Shown: positions 25,816 to 33,120, counted from the first letter of the stretch. The stretch is 37,396 nt of DNA from Streptomyces mayonensis (GCF_018982965.1 NZ_JACBYP010000081.1:1-37396); one strand, 5' to 3'. Made by a program: numbers and translations. Notes: generated by a model from the letters alone, not told the origin.

Positions 25816-27782
25816 ACCCCGGCCCCGCCAGGACCGGCGGGGCCCAGCAGCGCGGAGATGCGGTCCGGCGCCACCGGCCGGGAGTACAGCCAGCCCTGGC
25901 CGGTGTCGCAGCCGATGCGGCGCAACCGGGTCGCCTGGTCGGAGGTCTCCACGCACTCGGCGGTGACGCTCAGCCCGAGGCGGTGGGCGAGCTGCACCAT
26001 CGCCTCGACGATGACCTCGTCGGCCGGGTTGGCCAGGGACGACGCCCCCTTCACGTCGTCCGCCCCCGGGGTGACCGCGTCGTACTGGAAGCCCCTGACG
26101 AACGCGCCGTCGAGCTTCAGGACCGAGACCGGGAGCCGGCTGAGGTAGGCCAGGTTCGAGTAGCCGGTGCCGAAGTCGTCGATGGCGATGTGGACGCCCA
26201 TGTCGCTGAGCGCCCTGAGGACCTCCAGCGGGCGGCCCGCCGAGCCCATGACCGCCGACTCGGTCAGCTCCAGCTGAAGCAGGTGCGGGGCGAGGCCGGT
26301 CTCCTCCAGAGTGCGGGCCACGTCCGCCACCAGGTCGGAGTCCCAGACCTGCCGGACGGCGACATTGACGCTCACGAAGATCGGCGGCTCGTCCGGGTGG
26401 GCCAGCTGCCAGCGGCGGGCCTGGGCGCAGGCCGTGCGCAGGATCCAGCGGCCGAGTGGAACGATCGAGCCGTCCTCCTCCGCCAGTGCGATGAACCGAT
26501 TCGGCGCCAGTACGCCGAACTGAGGATGATTCCAGCGGATGAGCGCCTCGACGCCCCGCACCCGGCCGTCCTCCATGCCGACCAGCGGCTGGTACTCCAG
26601 CGCGAACTCGCCCCGCTCGATGGCGGGCCGGAGTGTGGCCGCGAGGGCCTGGCGGGTCATGCGGGTGGCGTTGCGCTCGGGGTCGAAGAGCGTCCAGCGG
26701 GCGCGGCCGTCGGCCTTGGCCCAGTACAGCGTGGTGTCGGCGGCCTGCATCAGCGCGGTGGGCGTGGTCCCGGCGGTGTGGCGTTCGACGACGCCGACCG
26801 ACGCGGTGACCGACAGGCGGCGGTCCAGGAGCTCGAACGGCGGCTGGAGCGCGGTCAGGACGGCCTGGGCGAGGTCGGCGAGCTGGTCGGTGCCCGTGGA
26901 GTCCTCCACGAGGAGGGCGAACTCGTCGCCGCCGAGCCGGGCCACCAGCGGGGCGCCGGAGCGGTGGCCGGCGGCTTCCTCCGCGCACCGCGTCAGCCGC
27001 TCGGCCACGGCGGCGAGGAGCCGGTCGCCGACGCGGTGGCCGTGGGTGTCGTTGACGGCCTTGAAGCCGTCCAGGTCCAGGTAGCACAGGCCGATCCGGC
27101 CGGTGCCGCCGTGCTCGTACGACTCCGCCTCCAGGGCGCCCGTCAGGCGTTCGAAGAACAGGGCCCGGTTGGGCAGCCGGGTCACCGGGTCGTGCATCTG
27201 GAGGTGCCGCAGCCGGGCCTGGAGCTCGCGCCGGGCGCTGACGTCGGTGACCGACAGCAGCAGGCCGCCGCCGTCCCCGGAGCCGTCCAGCGGTTCGACC
27301 GTCACCTGCGCCCAGAGCGAGTGCCCGTCGGCGCGCTTGAGCCGGCGGGTGCAGCGCAGCCGGGGCTGCCGGCCGCGCAGCACCTCGCGGTAGGCGTGCC
27401 AGATGCCGACGTCGGAGGCGAGGTCGACGAGGTCGGCCGCCGCACAGCCGGCCAGTGTCCCGGGGCCGGTGCCGAGCAGGGTGCCCAGGCTGGCGTTGGC
27501 GCTGACGACCAGGCCGTCGGCGTCGACGACGGCCATGGCGAGGGGGGCGGTGGCGAACACCGAGCGGTAGGCCTGGACGCTCGCCGCCCCCGGCGCGCCC
27601 GTACTCGCGTCCGTGCCGGCACTCGCGTCCCCGCCCGTACTCGAATCCGGGCCCGTGCCCGTCGTTCCCGTGGGGGCGCCCGTCGTGCCCGTCGCACGTG
27701 GAGCCAGGAAACTGTCACTCTCTGTGACGACCGACCGGCCGAGGTCTGCCGCGGGCGCCGGCCCTTCGGAGGTTCCGCTCAC
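25794..27782 (-). CDS. PAS-GGDEF-EAL cyclic-di-GMP enzyme, RmdA-like
   Basis: 662 residues from a GTG at 27782, which has GGGAGCGA upstream; an upstream ATG at 27848 lacks a ribosome binding site. A Gly/Thr-rich low-complexity stretch (about 30-65) precedes a PAS domain (about 70-180) with AYRSVFATAPLAMAVVDADG. The GGDEF domain has intact GGDEF (284-288), so it may make cyclic-di-GMP; I see no RxxD inhibitory site before it. The EAL domain keeps EALIRW (412-417), the NVAVRQ Asn, ELTES, DDFGTGYSN, LKLDG, AECVET and the GQG turn, so it should hydrolyse cyclic-di-GMP. No membrane segment is seen. Streptomycete RmdA-type enzymes with this order control development; the specific identity is inferred from architecture only. 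Confidence 0.85.
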   Translation of the reverse strand: MSGTSEGPAPAADLGRSVVTESDSFLAPRATGTTGAPTGTTGTGPDSSTGGDASAGTDASTGAPGAASVQAYRSVFATAPLAMAVVDADGLVVSANASLGTLLGTGPGTLAGCAAADLVDLASDVGIWHAYREVLRGRQPRLRCTRRLKRADGHSLWAQVTVEPLDGSGDGGGLLLSVTDVSARRELQARLRHLQMHDPVTRLPNRALFFERLTGALEAESYEHGGTGRIGLCYLDLDGFKAVNDTHGHRVGDRLLAAVAERLTRCAEEAAGHRSGAPLVARLGGDEFALLVEDSTGTDQLADLAQAVLTALQPPFELLDRRLSVTASVGVVERHTAGTTPTALMQAADTTLYWAKADGRARWTLFDPERNATRMTRQALAATLRPAIERGEFALEYQPLVGMEDGRVRGVEALIRWNHPQFGVLAPNRFIALAEEDGSIVPLGRWILRTACAQARRWQLAHPDEPPIFVSVNVAVRQVWDSDLVADVARTLEETGLAPHLLQLELTESAVMGSAGRPLEVLRALSDMGVHIAIDDFGTGYSNLAYLSRLPVSVLKLDGAFVRGFQYDAVTPGADDVKGASSLANPADEVIVEAMVQLAHRLGLSVTAECVETSDQATRLRRIGCDTGQGWLYSRPVAPDRISALLGPAGPGGAGVQAVGKP

Positions 27783-27806
27783 CGCTCGCTCCCGCAGTGC
27801 CTCGAT

Positions 27807-27828
27807 CTCTGTTCGTGCTCTGTTCGTG
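27807..27828. repeat. Perfect 11-bp tandem repeat before GGDEF gene
   Basis: CTCTGTTCGTG at 27807-27817 and again at 27818-27828. It lies about 25 bp upstream of the chosen GTG. The GTTC core and the 11-bp period resemble PhoP direct-repeat units, but the match beyond GTTC is poor. Confidence 0.6.
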
Positions 27829-28119
27829 CAGGAAAGTGTGCCGATCATAGAGGCTGACACCGGGGCCTTCCAGCCACCTTCCCGCGTTGCGGACCCCGCA
27901 ACCCCGCCGCCAGACCGTTTCTGCCCACACCTGGACGGGTTCTTCACGCCTCCGACCAGTTGTGACATTGAGTGAGTGCCCCCGGGGTGTCGCACGGGGA
28001 AGCCTCCGGCGGAATTACGGGCGGCTCACCCATCCGATGCACGCGAACAGGGCGTAGTACGACAATCATGCACAAGCTGGGTGCGGTGTCCCCTCAACTC
28101 AACCGCCCCGGAGGTCCCT

Positions 28120-29451
28120 GTGCCGCGCCAGCTTCCCCTGAGGCGACTTCCCCGGGAGGCCCTCGAGGCGCTCGGCGCGGGCCGCCGGACGGCGGGGAGG
28201 GCCGCCCGGCCCAGGCTGCGCAGTACCGCGGCGGTGTGCACCACGATGTCGGCGCTCGCCGCGACCTCCCTGGTCACCGCCCCCTCGGTCGCCGAGCCGT
28301 TCTCTCCGGAGCCGTGTGCGCTGCAACGCACCGACGCCCACCACTCCGAGGGTCTGGACACCTGGAACGCCTCCTATCCGCGGCCCGCCCGCACCCTGGA
28401 CGCGGTGATGGTGTTCCTGTCCTTCCCCGACTCCCAGCCGCTCACGGCCCCGGCCGAACTCGCCGCCGACCACTTCCCCGCCACCGGCCGCTTCTTCCGG
28501 CGCGCCTCCTACGGGGCCTTCACGCTGCGCCCGCATCCGCTGCGGGACTGGATCCGGATGCCGAGCCCGTCGACGTCGTACGCCATAAGGCGCGACTGGA
28601 GCCCCGAGCACCGGGCCGCCTACCTGCGCGACGCGCTCCACGCGGCCGACCGGCACGTCGACTTCTCGCGGTACGACGTCGTCTACTTCGTCGCCGACCC
28701 GGACGCACCCGGCGTGGACTCCGACGCCACGAAGGTCGTCAACCTGAACACCCCGCTGCGGGCCGACGGCACCGACATCCGGCGGGTCGTGACCGTCTTC
28801 GAGAACCATCCGCCGGACCGGCTGGTCCTGGCGCACGAGACGGGGCACGTCTTCGACCTGCCCGACCTGTACCACCGGCCCGTCGACGGCAAGGGCGACT
28901 GGGACACGCACGTCGGGGACTGGGACCTGATGGGCAGCCAGTTCGGACTCGCCCCCGACCTCTTCGGCTGGCACAAGTGGAAGCTGGGCTGGCTGGAGCC
29001 CCGGCAGGTGACGTGCGTACGGGGCAGCGGGCCGACCCGCCTGACGCTGGAGCCGCTGGCGGCGGGGCCGGGCGTGGAGGTGGCCGACGCCGCCGGGGCA
29101 CCGGCCTTCGGGCTCGGCCGGGGCACGAAGCTGGCCGTGGTGCGCACGGGCGCCGACAGCGTGCTCGCCTTCGAGGTACGGGCACCGGTCGGCAACGACG
29201 CCTCCGCCTGCCGGGCCGGAGTGCTGGTGTACCGGGTGCGCAGCGGGGCCGAGTCCGGGGGCGGGCCGATCGAGGTGATCGACGCCCACCCGGACACCGA
29301 GGCCTGCTGGGCCGACTCCGTCTACCCGCCGCTCGCCGACGCCCCGGTGGCCCTCGGGGAGAGCTTCACGGTCCCCGGCGACGGCGTACGCGTGGAGGTC
29401 GAGGGCCGCACGGAGTCGGGCGCCTGGACCGTCCGGATCACACCCGGGTGA
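28120..29451 (+). CDS. Secreted M6-like metalloprotease
   Basis: 443 residues from a GTG start with GGAGG five bases upstream. A long basic N-terminus (LPLRRLPREALEALGAGRR) leads to a hydrophobic segment STAAVCTTMSALAATSLVTA with a SVA cleavage site at about residue 57, so it is exported. The catalytic motif is LAHETGHVFDLPDLY: HExxH with His-Glu-His zinc ligands and a downstream Asp, as in the immune-inhibitor-A/M6 metalloproteases. WDLMGSQFGLAPDLFGWHKWKLGW follows, with the Met-turn. A beta-rich C-terminal domain (about 300-443) holds two Cys (TCVRG, SACRAG, EACWAD). Not a zinc carboxypeptidase. Substrate unknown. Confidence 0.84.
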   Translation: MPRQLPLRRLPREALEALGAGRRTAGRAARPRLRSTAAVCTTMSALAATSLVTAPSVAEPFSPEPCALQRTDAHHSEGLDTWNASYPRPARTLDAVMVFLSFPDSQPLTAPAELAADHFPATGRFFRRASYGAFTLRPHPLRDWIRMPSPSTSYAIRRDWSPEHRAAYLRDALHAADRHVDFSRYDVVYFVADPDAPGVDSDATKVVNLNTPLRADGTDIRRVVTVFENHPPDRLVLAHETGHVFDLPDLYHRPVDGKGDWDTHVGDWDLMGSQFGLAPDLFGWHKWKLGWLEPRQVTCVRGSGPTRLTLEPLAAGPGVEVADAAGAPAFGLGRGTKLAVVRTGADSVLAFEVRAPVGNDASACRAGVLVYRVRSGAESGGGPIEVIDAHPDTEACWADSVYPPLADAPVALGESFTVPGDGVRVEVEGRTESGAWTVRITPG

Positions 29452-29542
29452 GCCGGCACTTCTCGAGAGACCTCGGGTGAGCCAGTACGTTTTCGAACGA
29501 CACCACGCGACAGCACGGCACAGAACAGCGGGGAGGCGACAA

Positions 29543-29583
29543 CACCCGGCCCTGAGAACCACAGCACCCGGTCCTGAGAACCA
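29543..29583. repeat. Two-copy 22-bp repeat
   Basis: CACCCGGCCCTGAGAACCA (29543-29561) and CACCCGGTCCTGAGAACCA (29565-29583), in the 278-bp gap between the protease and tRNA-Lys. No gene was found in the gap. Confidence 0.8.
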
Positions 29584-29651
29584 ACGACGCCCAACCCGAT
29601 GGACCGACGGCGCCCGGCGAAGGGGGGTGCGGGTGGCGAAGCCCCCGCAAC

Positions 29652-29668
29652 GCGCGGCGAAGCCGCGC
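29652..29668 (-). terminator. Secondary hairpin beyond tRNA-Lys terminator
   Basis: GCGCGGC-GAA-GCCGCGC, a perfect 7-bp stem and triloop, 9 bp beyond the main tRNA terminator. It may be a back-up terminator for either strand. Confidence 0.4.
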
Positions 29669-29677
29669 AAAACCAAC

Positions 29678-29722
29678 GATGGCGAGGAGGGTTCGCGCTT
29701 TCCGCGAACACGCCTCGCCATC
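29678..29722 (-). terminator. Intrinsic terminator of tRNA-Lys
   Basis: A long hairpin read on the minus strand: outer 10-bp stem GATGGCGAGG (29678-29687) / CCTCGCCATC (29713-29722), a symmetric internal loop of 3 nt, inner 7-bp stem GTTCGCG / CGCGAAC and a 5-nt loop. In the direction of transcription it is followed by GTTGGTTTTG, a short T-run. Confidence 0.8.
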
Positions 29723-29729
29723 GCCATCG

Positions 29730-29803
29730 TGCGCCGCCAGGGACTCGAACCCCGGACCCGCTGATTAAGAGTCAGCTGCTCTAACCAACTGAGCTAGCGG
29801 CGC
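29730..29803 (-). tRNA. tRNA-Lys (anticodon CTT)
   Basis: A complete 74-nt cloverleaf on the minus strand: acceptor GCGCCGC/GCGGCGC, D arm GCTC-AGTTGGTTA-GAGC, anticodon stem GCTGA/TCAGC with loop CTCTTAA, T arm CGGGG-TTCGAGT-CCCTG (one G-T pair), discriminator A. No CCA is encoded. Transcription ends at a strong hairpin 8 bases downstream. The 5' end overlaps the stop codon of the upstream hypothetical gene on the same strand (10 bases). Confidence 0.96.
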
Positions 29804-30402
29804 CTGCTGACGTCGTAGACCTTAGCACCCTGGTCGGCGGGAGGAAAAATCGAAATCCGCACCGCCGCGCGGGCCGCCCGGACGGCTGCCCAGAGCAGGA
29901 TTTCCGGGCCGGGCAGCCACGGCTGGCGGGTGTCCGGGGCGACCAGCCACCGGGACCCGGAGCGCGGGGGTGCACCCGCGGGGGCCGGTACGGTCACCGC
30001 GTCCCCGGCGCCGTGGCACAGCAGCGGCGGCACCTCGCCCGTACGGCCGCCCTTCCGGCCGCGGGCGCTCCACTCCTCCCACTCGAGCAGCGACGGCAGC
30101 CGCTGGGCCGTGCCCGGCGCGGTGAAGAGCAGCATCCGGCCGCGGAACTCCGCCACCGGACCCGACCCGGGCCCCTCCTCCCACATCCGGTCCAGCATCC
30201 GGCGCCCGAAGATCGCGGGGGCGCTCACGATGTCGAAGGCGGAACCGCAGGGCAGGACGACCGGGGCCTCGGGCCGTTCCTCCCAGAGCGCCATCGTGCT
30301 GCGCGGGTACGCACCGGCCGAGGCAAGCCAGGCGGCGCCGTCCGAGGTGACGTCCGAGGCGTGGGGCGTGACGTGCGGCGTGGCGTTGCGTGGACTGCTC
30401 AT
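29794..30402 (-). CDS. Primase/polymerase-like hypothetical protein
   Basis: 202 residues, resembling the conserved streptomycete family often described as bifunctional primase/polymerase-like: YPRSTMALWEERPEAPVVLPCGSAFDIVSAPAIFGRRMLDRM, PVAEFRGRMLLFTAPGTAQRLPSLLEWEEW, VPPLLCHGAGDAVTVPAP, SRWLVAPDTRQPWLPGPEILLWAAVRA and ISIFPPADQGAKVYDVSRRR at the C-terminus. Catalytic polymerase residues are not evident, so the activity is unproven. The last codons (CGC CGC TAG) lie inside the acceptor stem and position 8-9 region of tRNA-Lys on the same strand. The ATG at 30402 has a weak ribosome binding site; TAGATC just upstream could be a -10 giving a near-leaderless message. Confidence 0.72.
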   Translation of the reverse strand: MSSPRNATPHVTPHASDVTSDGAAWLASAGAYPRSTMALWEERPEAPVVLPCGSAFDIVSAPAIFGRRMLDRMWEEGPGSGPVAEFRGRMLLFTAPGTAQRLPSLLEWEEWSARGRKGGRTGEVPPLLCHGAGDAVTVPAPAGAPPRSGSRWLVAPDTRQPWLPGPEILLWAAVRAARAAVRISIFPPADQGAKVYDVSRRR

Positions 30403-30574
30403 GTTGCATAGATCTACCCGGCGTGAGGGAACCGCTCCGCTGGGTTGCGGGAATCCGGGACAGCGGTGCCGGGGAAGGAGTATCTTGCCCACCCTCCTGG
30501 CATATGCGTCCCGGGAATCGAGCACGCGCCCGACCACTCACCCGACCGCTCGCCCGGCTGCTCGCCCCGACCGG

Positions 30575-30922
30575 TTACTCGGTCTGCTCGCCGCGCAGCA
30601 GGTCCCGTCCGAACTCCACCATCTTCTTGGCGTAGTCCTCGGTCCACTCGGCCCGTTCGGCGATGTCCGCCGTCGTGAGCCGGTCGAACCGCCGCGGGTC
30701 GGCCAGCTGGGCCGCCGCGATCGCCTGGAACTCCATCGCCCGGTCCGCCGCCGCGCGGAACGCGTGCGTCAGTTCGGTGGCCCGTTCCAGCAGCGCCCGG
30801 GGGTCGTCGATCGACTCGAGGTCGAAGAAGTGTTCGGGATCGGCGGCCGCCTCCGCCGGCTCGAAGAGCAGGGGCGCGGGGCGTAGCCGCGGTTCGTTCC
30901 GACGCGGCGTGGGCTCCGCCAT
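30575..30922 (-). CDS. Small helical hypothetical protein
   Basis: 115 residues, no recognised family. A polar N-terminus (about 1-24) is followed by mostly helical sequence: DPRALLERATELTHAFRAAADRAMEFQAIAAAQLADP, then a short HTH-like region FDRLTTADIAERAEWTEDYAKKMVEFGRDLL. The C-terminal segment may be a helix-turn-helix or coiled-coil; it is too short to tell. GGAGGAG lies at the right distance before ATG. No Cys or metal motif, no signal. Confidence 0.65.
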   Translation of the reverse strand: MAEPTPRRNEPRLRPAPLLFEPAEAAADPEHFFDLESIDDPRALLERATELTHAFRAAADRAMEFQAIAAAQLADPRRFDRLTTADIAERAEWTEDYAKKMVEFGRDLLRGEQTE

Positions 30923-31022
30923 GTCTTCTCCTCCTCGTACGTACGGCGGCCCTCCCCCGAGGTGCGGGGCACTCCGTCGGAGCGGGCCACCGTCCATTGT
31001 CCCGCGCCCGCGCAAGAGGGCA

Positions 31023-31054
31023 GGGTGTGCCGGGCATCCAGCCCCGGCACACCC
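31023..31054 (-). terminator. Terminator hairpin after pectate lyase
   Basis: A perfect 12-bp stem (GGGTGTGCCGGG at 31023-31034, CCCGGCACACCC at 31043-31054) with an 8-nt loop, 30 bp downstream of the pectate lyase stop codon on the minus strand. Confidence 0.8.
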
Positions 31055-31083
31055 CACGCCCCCGGCGGGATCCGAACGATGCC

Positions 31084-32619
31084 TTACCCGGCGTACGTCT
31101 CGAACTCGGCGATCCTCGGGGTGCCCGAGGCTCCGGTGATCTCGAAGGTGATCTTCTTGAGCGAGACCGCCGGGAAGCCGATCACGCCGGCGCCGCTGCC
31201 GGAGGCCAGTACGGCGCCGGTGTCGTGGTTGAGGACCCGGTAGGACCCGATGGTGCCCTCGGAGCCCGCCGCCTCCCTGATGTTGATCTTGGAGACGGTG
31301 GTGGCGGAGGACCACTTCACGGAGACGGAACCGGTCGTCCCGGCCGGCGACCAGTAGGTGCTCGGGTCACCGTCGCGCACGTCGCCGTAGCTGGTGCCGC
31401 TCGCCTTGGACGAGCCGTCGGAGCCGGCCCCGATGCTGAGGTTGGTCCCGGCCGGCGGGTCGGTCGGGTCCGGGTCCGTCGGGTCGGTGGGGTCGGTGGG
31501 GTCCGGGGTCTGCGGTGTGCAGGTGCCGTCCGACACCTTTAGGCCCTTGTTGGCGCCCGCCGTGCCGCTCACGACGTCCGGCACGCAGGAGGCGTCGTCC
31601 AGAGGGTAGGAGTACGGGACGGAGACCGAGGTGTTGGACTGCGGGTCGGGGCCGGCCGGGTTGTTGTCCTCTCCGGGCTCGGACCAGGTCACGTTGTCGT
31701 AGATGTTGCCGCTGACCTGCCAGGATCCGGCGGCGTCGGTGTGGAAGGTGCCGAGGACGTCCTTGGAGTCCTCGAAGTAGTTGTTGTCGACCTTGGCCTT
31801 GGCGCCCGCCCTGGAGTTGATCCCGGACTTGGTGAGGCCCCGGTAGTGGTTGTTGTACATGTGGGCCGTGCCGCCGCGCAGCAGGGGTGCGCGGGAGTCG
31901 ATGTTCTCGTACAGGTTGTGGTGGAAGGTGACGTAGCCGTTCGACACGTCGCTCTCGCTGGACCCGATCAGTCCGCCGCGGCCCGAGTTGCGCAGGACGC
32001 TGTAGGACAGGGTGACGTACTGGGTGTTGGCCTTCATGTCGAAGAGGCCGTCGTAGCCCTCGGACTCGCCGCCCGAGGCCTCCAGGGTGCTGTGGTCGAC
32101 CCAGACGTTGCGGACGTCGCTCTCCATGCCGATGGCGTCGCCGCCGTTGGAGGTGGGCGAGCCGGACTTCTTGACGTTCCGCACCGTCACGTTCTGGATG
32201 ATGATGTTGCTGGACTCCCGGATGTGGATGCCCAGCTGGTCGAAGACCGCGCCGTTGCCCACGCCGACGAGCGTGACGTTGCTGATCTGCTTGAGTTCGA
32301 TCTTGTCGGCGGCGGTGTTGCAGCTGTCGCCGGACACCTTGCTGGTGTTGCCGTGGTTGATGGTGCCCTCGACCTCGATGGTGATCGGGGTGCTGCTGTC
32401 GGCCCGGCCGCACAGGGCCTCGTGGATCGCGGTACCGGTGGTGGCCCGGACCGTCTGTCCGCCCGCGCCGCCGGTCGTACCGCCGTTCTGGGTCGCGTAG
32501 CCGGTGGCGCCGCCGGCGGCTGCCGCCGCCTCGGGCATCGACAGCGCCACACCGGTCGCGGCCGCGAGGGCCAGCGTGCCGAGTGCCGCCTGGAGTCGCA
32601 GCGCGACTGGTCGTCTCAT
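31084..32619 (-). CDS. Secreted pectate lyase PL1 with carbohydrate-binding domain
   Basis: 511 residues, exported. Signal peptide about 1-35 (MRRPVALRLQ, hydrophobic core, Ala-rich cleavage region). The PL1 beta-helix follows: VTVRNV repeat stretch, DAIGMESDVRNVWVDHSTLEASGG, DGLFDMKANTQYVTLSYSVLRN, and YVTFHHNLYENIDSRAPLLRGGTAHMYNNHYRG with the catalytic Arg region. It cleaves polygalacturonate by beta-elimination, with Ca2+ as cofactor in the family. A DPTDP/T-rich linker (about 375-395) connects to a C-terminal module of about 110 residues, GDPSTYWSPAGTTGSVSVKW and GSYRVLNHDTG, of the F5/8 type C-like carbohydrate-binding kind. The ATG at 32619 has GGGGAG seven bases upstream. A LacI-type palindrome and a good promoter lie upstream. 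Confidence 0.9.
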   Translation of the reverse strand: MRRPVALRLQAALGTLALAAATGVALSMPEAAAAAGGATGYATQNGGTTGGAGGQTVRATTGTAIHEALCGRADSSTPITIEVEGTINHGNTSKVSGDSCNTAADKIELKQISNVTLVGVGNGAVFDQLGIHIRESSNIIIQNVTVRNVKKSGSPTSNGGDAIGMESDVRNVWVDHSTLEASGGESEGYDGLFDMKANTQYVTLSYSVLRNSGRGGLIGSSESDVSNGYVTFHHNLYENIDSRAPLLRGGTAHMYNNHYRGLTKSGINSRAGAKAKVDNNYFEDSKDVLGTFHTDAAGSWQVSGNIYDNVTWSEPGEDNNPAGPDPQSNTSVSVPYSYPLDDASCVPDVVSGTAGANKGLKVSDGTCTPQTPDPTDPTDPTDPDPTDPPAGTNLSIGAGSDGSSKASGTSYGDVRDGDPSTYWSPAGTTGSVSVKWSSATTVSKINIREAAGSEGTIGSYRVLNHDTGAVLASGSGAGVIGFPAVSLKKITFEITGASGTPRIAEFETYAG

Positions 32620-32689
32620 CCTCGGTCTCCCCATTCGCCTTCACATGCCGGAACGGATGTCATGTCGTGATCATGTCAATACGGATCGA

Positions 32690-32701
32690 CGACACTTGTC
32701 G
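32690..32701. promoter_or_regulatory. Short dyad in lyase leader
   Basis: CGACA-CT-TGTCG, a 5-bp inverted repeat next to the main operator. It may be a minor regulator site or a leader hairpin. Confidence 0.35.
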
Positions 32702-32702
32702 G

Positions 32703-32714
32703 GAAAGCGCTTTC
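32703..32714. promoter_or_regulatory. LacI-type palindrome at lyase promoter
   Basis: GAAAGCGCTTTC, a perfect 12-bp palindrome with flanks GG and TC (GGGAAAGCGCTTTCTC), the shape of LacI-family operators with the central CG. It lies right after the predicted transcription start of the pectate lyase, a road-block position. It is different from the CebR box found at 3345. No matching LacI gene is next to it. Confidence 0.65.
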
Positions 32715-32722
32715 TCGCCGTG

Positions 32723-32751
32723 AGAATAAGGTCAGTGGTGAGAGCTGACAA
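32723..32751 (-). promoter_or_regulatory. Predicted pectate lyase promoter
   Basis: On the minus strand TTGTCA (32751-32746), a 17-base spacer and TATTCT (32728-32723). Predicted start near 32716, beside the palindrome. Confidence 0.65.
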
Positions 32752-32836
32752 GGGTTCAGGGAACTTCGGCAAGTTCAACACACAGAACTGCGTCCATACA
32801 TGCGGACAGGGCGGCAGACGACCGGCCGCCGCCCTC

Positions 32837-32883
32837 CACCCCGCACCGCCGGTGCGCACCCACCCCGTACCGCCGGTGCACAC
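32837..32883. repeat. Two 24-bp-spaced palindromic repeats
   Basis: Units beginning CACCCCGCACCGCCGGTGC at 32837 and CACCCCGTACCGCCGGTGC at 32861. Each contains a GC-rich dyad (GCACCG-C-CGGTGC in the first). They lie about 90 bp upstream of the atypical tRNA promoter. Confidence 0.8.
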
Positions 32884-32923
32884 TCCCCGGGAACGCCGAT
32901 GTGCACCCTGGGCGTGACTGCGG

Positions 32924-32929
32924 TACGAT
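32924..32929 (+). promoter_or_regulatory. Possible -10 of atypical tRNA gene
   Basis: TACGAT, a good -10, with no clear -35 at 17 bases (GTGCAC at 32901). A short dyad GATCA-N7-TGATC (32927-32943) overlaps. A start near 32936 would leave a short leader before the tRNA. Confidence 0.4.
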
Positions 32930-32973
32930 CATCTTGCCTGATCACGGGGGGCCAACTCCCCGGATCGGACAGT

Positions 32974-33043
32974 GCGTTGGTGGTCCAAGGAAAGACGCCT
33001 CACTTCCCGTGAGGAAATGCAGGTGCAAGGCCTGCCCAGCGCT
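32974..33043 (+). tRNA. Atypical tRNA-Gly (UCC), altered T loop
   Basis: A compact 70-nt cloverleaf. Acceptor stem GCGTTGG/CCAGCGC (7 bp, one G-T), T8 and G9, D arm with three pairs and a small loop containing G18-G19, anticodon stem CCTCA/TGAGG with loop CTTCCCG (anticodon TCC), 4-nt variable loop, T stem GCAGG/CCTGC with loop TGCAAGG, and discriminator T. Glycine identity is supported by G1-C72, C2-G71, C35, C36 and U73. Departures from the rule: G55 instead of T/Psi55, C37 instead of a purine, and a C-A mismatch closing the D stem. G-U-G-C-A replaces G-T-Psi-C-R. An intrinsic terminator follows eight bases later. It could be a decayed tRNA, but every stem is intact. Confidence 0.72.
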
Positions 33044-33050
33044 CGACGAG

Positions 33051-33082
33051 AACCCCGGCCCCGCGAAAGCGGGACCGGGGTT
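33051..33082 (+). terminator. Intrinsic terminator of atypical tRNA
   Basis: An 8-bp stem AACCCCGG / CCGGGGTT, a C-A mismatch, a 5-bp inner stem CCCGC/GCGGG and a GAAA tetraloop, followed by CTTCCGTT. It lies 8 bases after the tRNA. From the opposite strand it can also end the racemase operon, which stops 38 bp away. Confidence 0.85.
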
Positions 33083-33120
33083 CTTCCGTTGTGCGGGACG
33101 CCCGGGAAGAGGGCCGGCGG

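Noticed and set aside
29477..29764. Short plus-strand open frame beside tRNA-Lys
   Set aside because: It runs over the terminator hairpin and into tRNA-Lys; no ribosome binding site or protein character.
32930..33090. Riboswitch or 6C RNA in this non-coding region
   Set aside because: The C-rich loops of 6C RNA are missing, and the cloverleaf at 32974-33043 explains the structure better.
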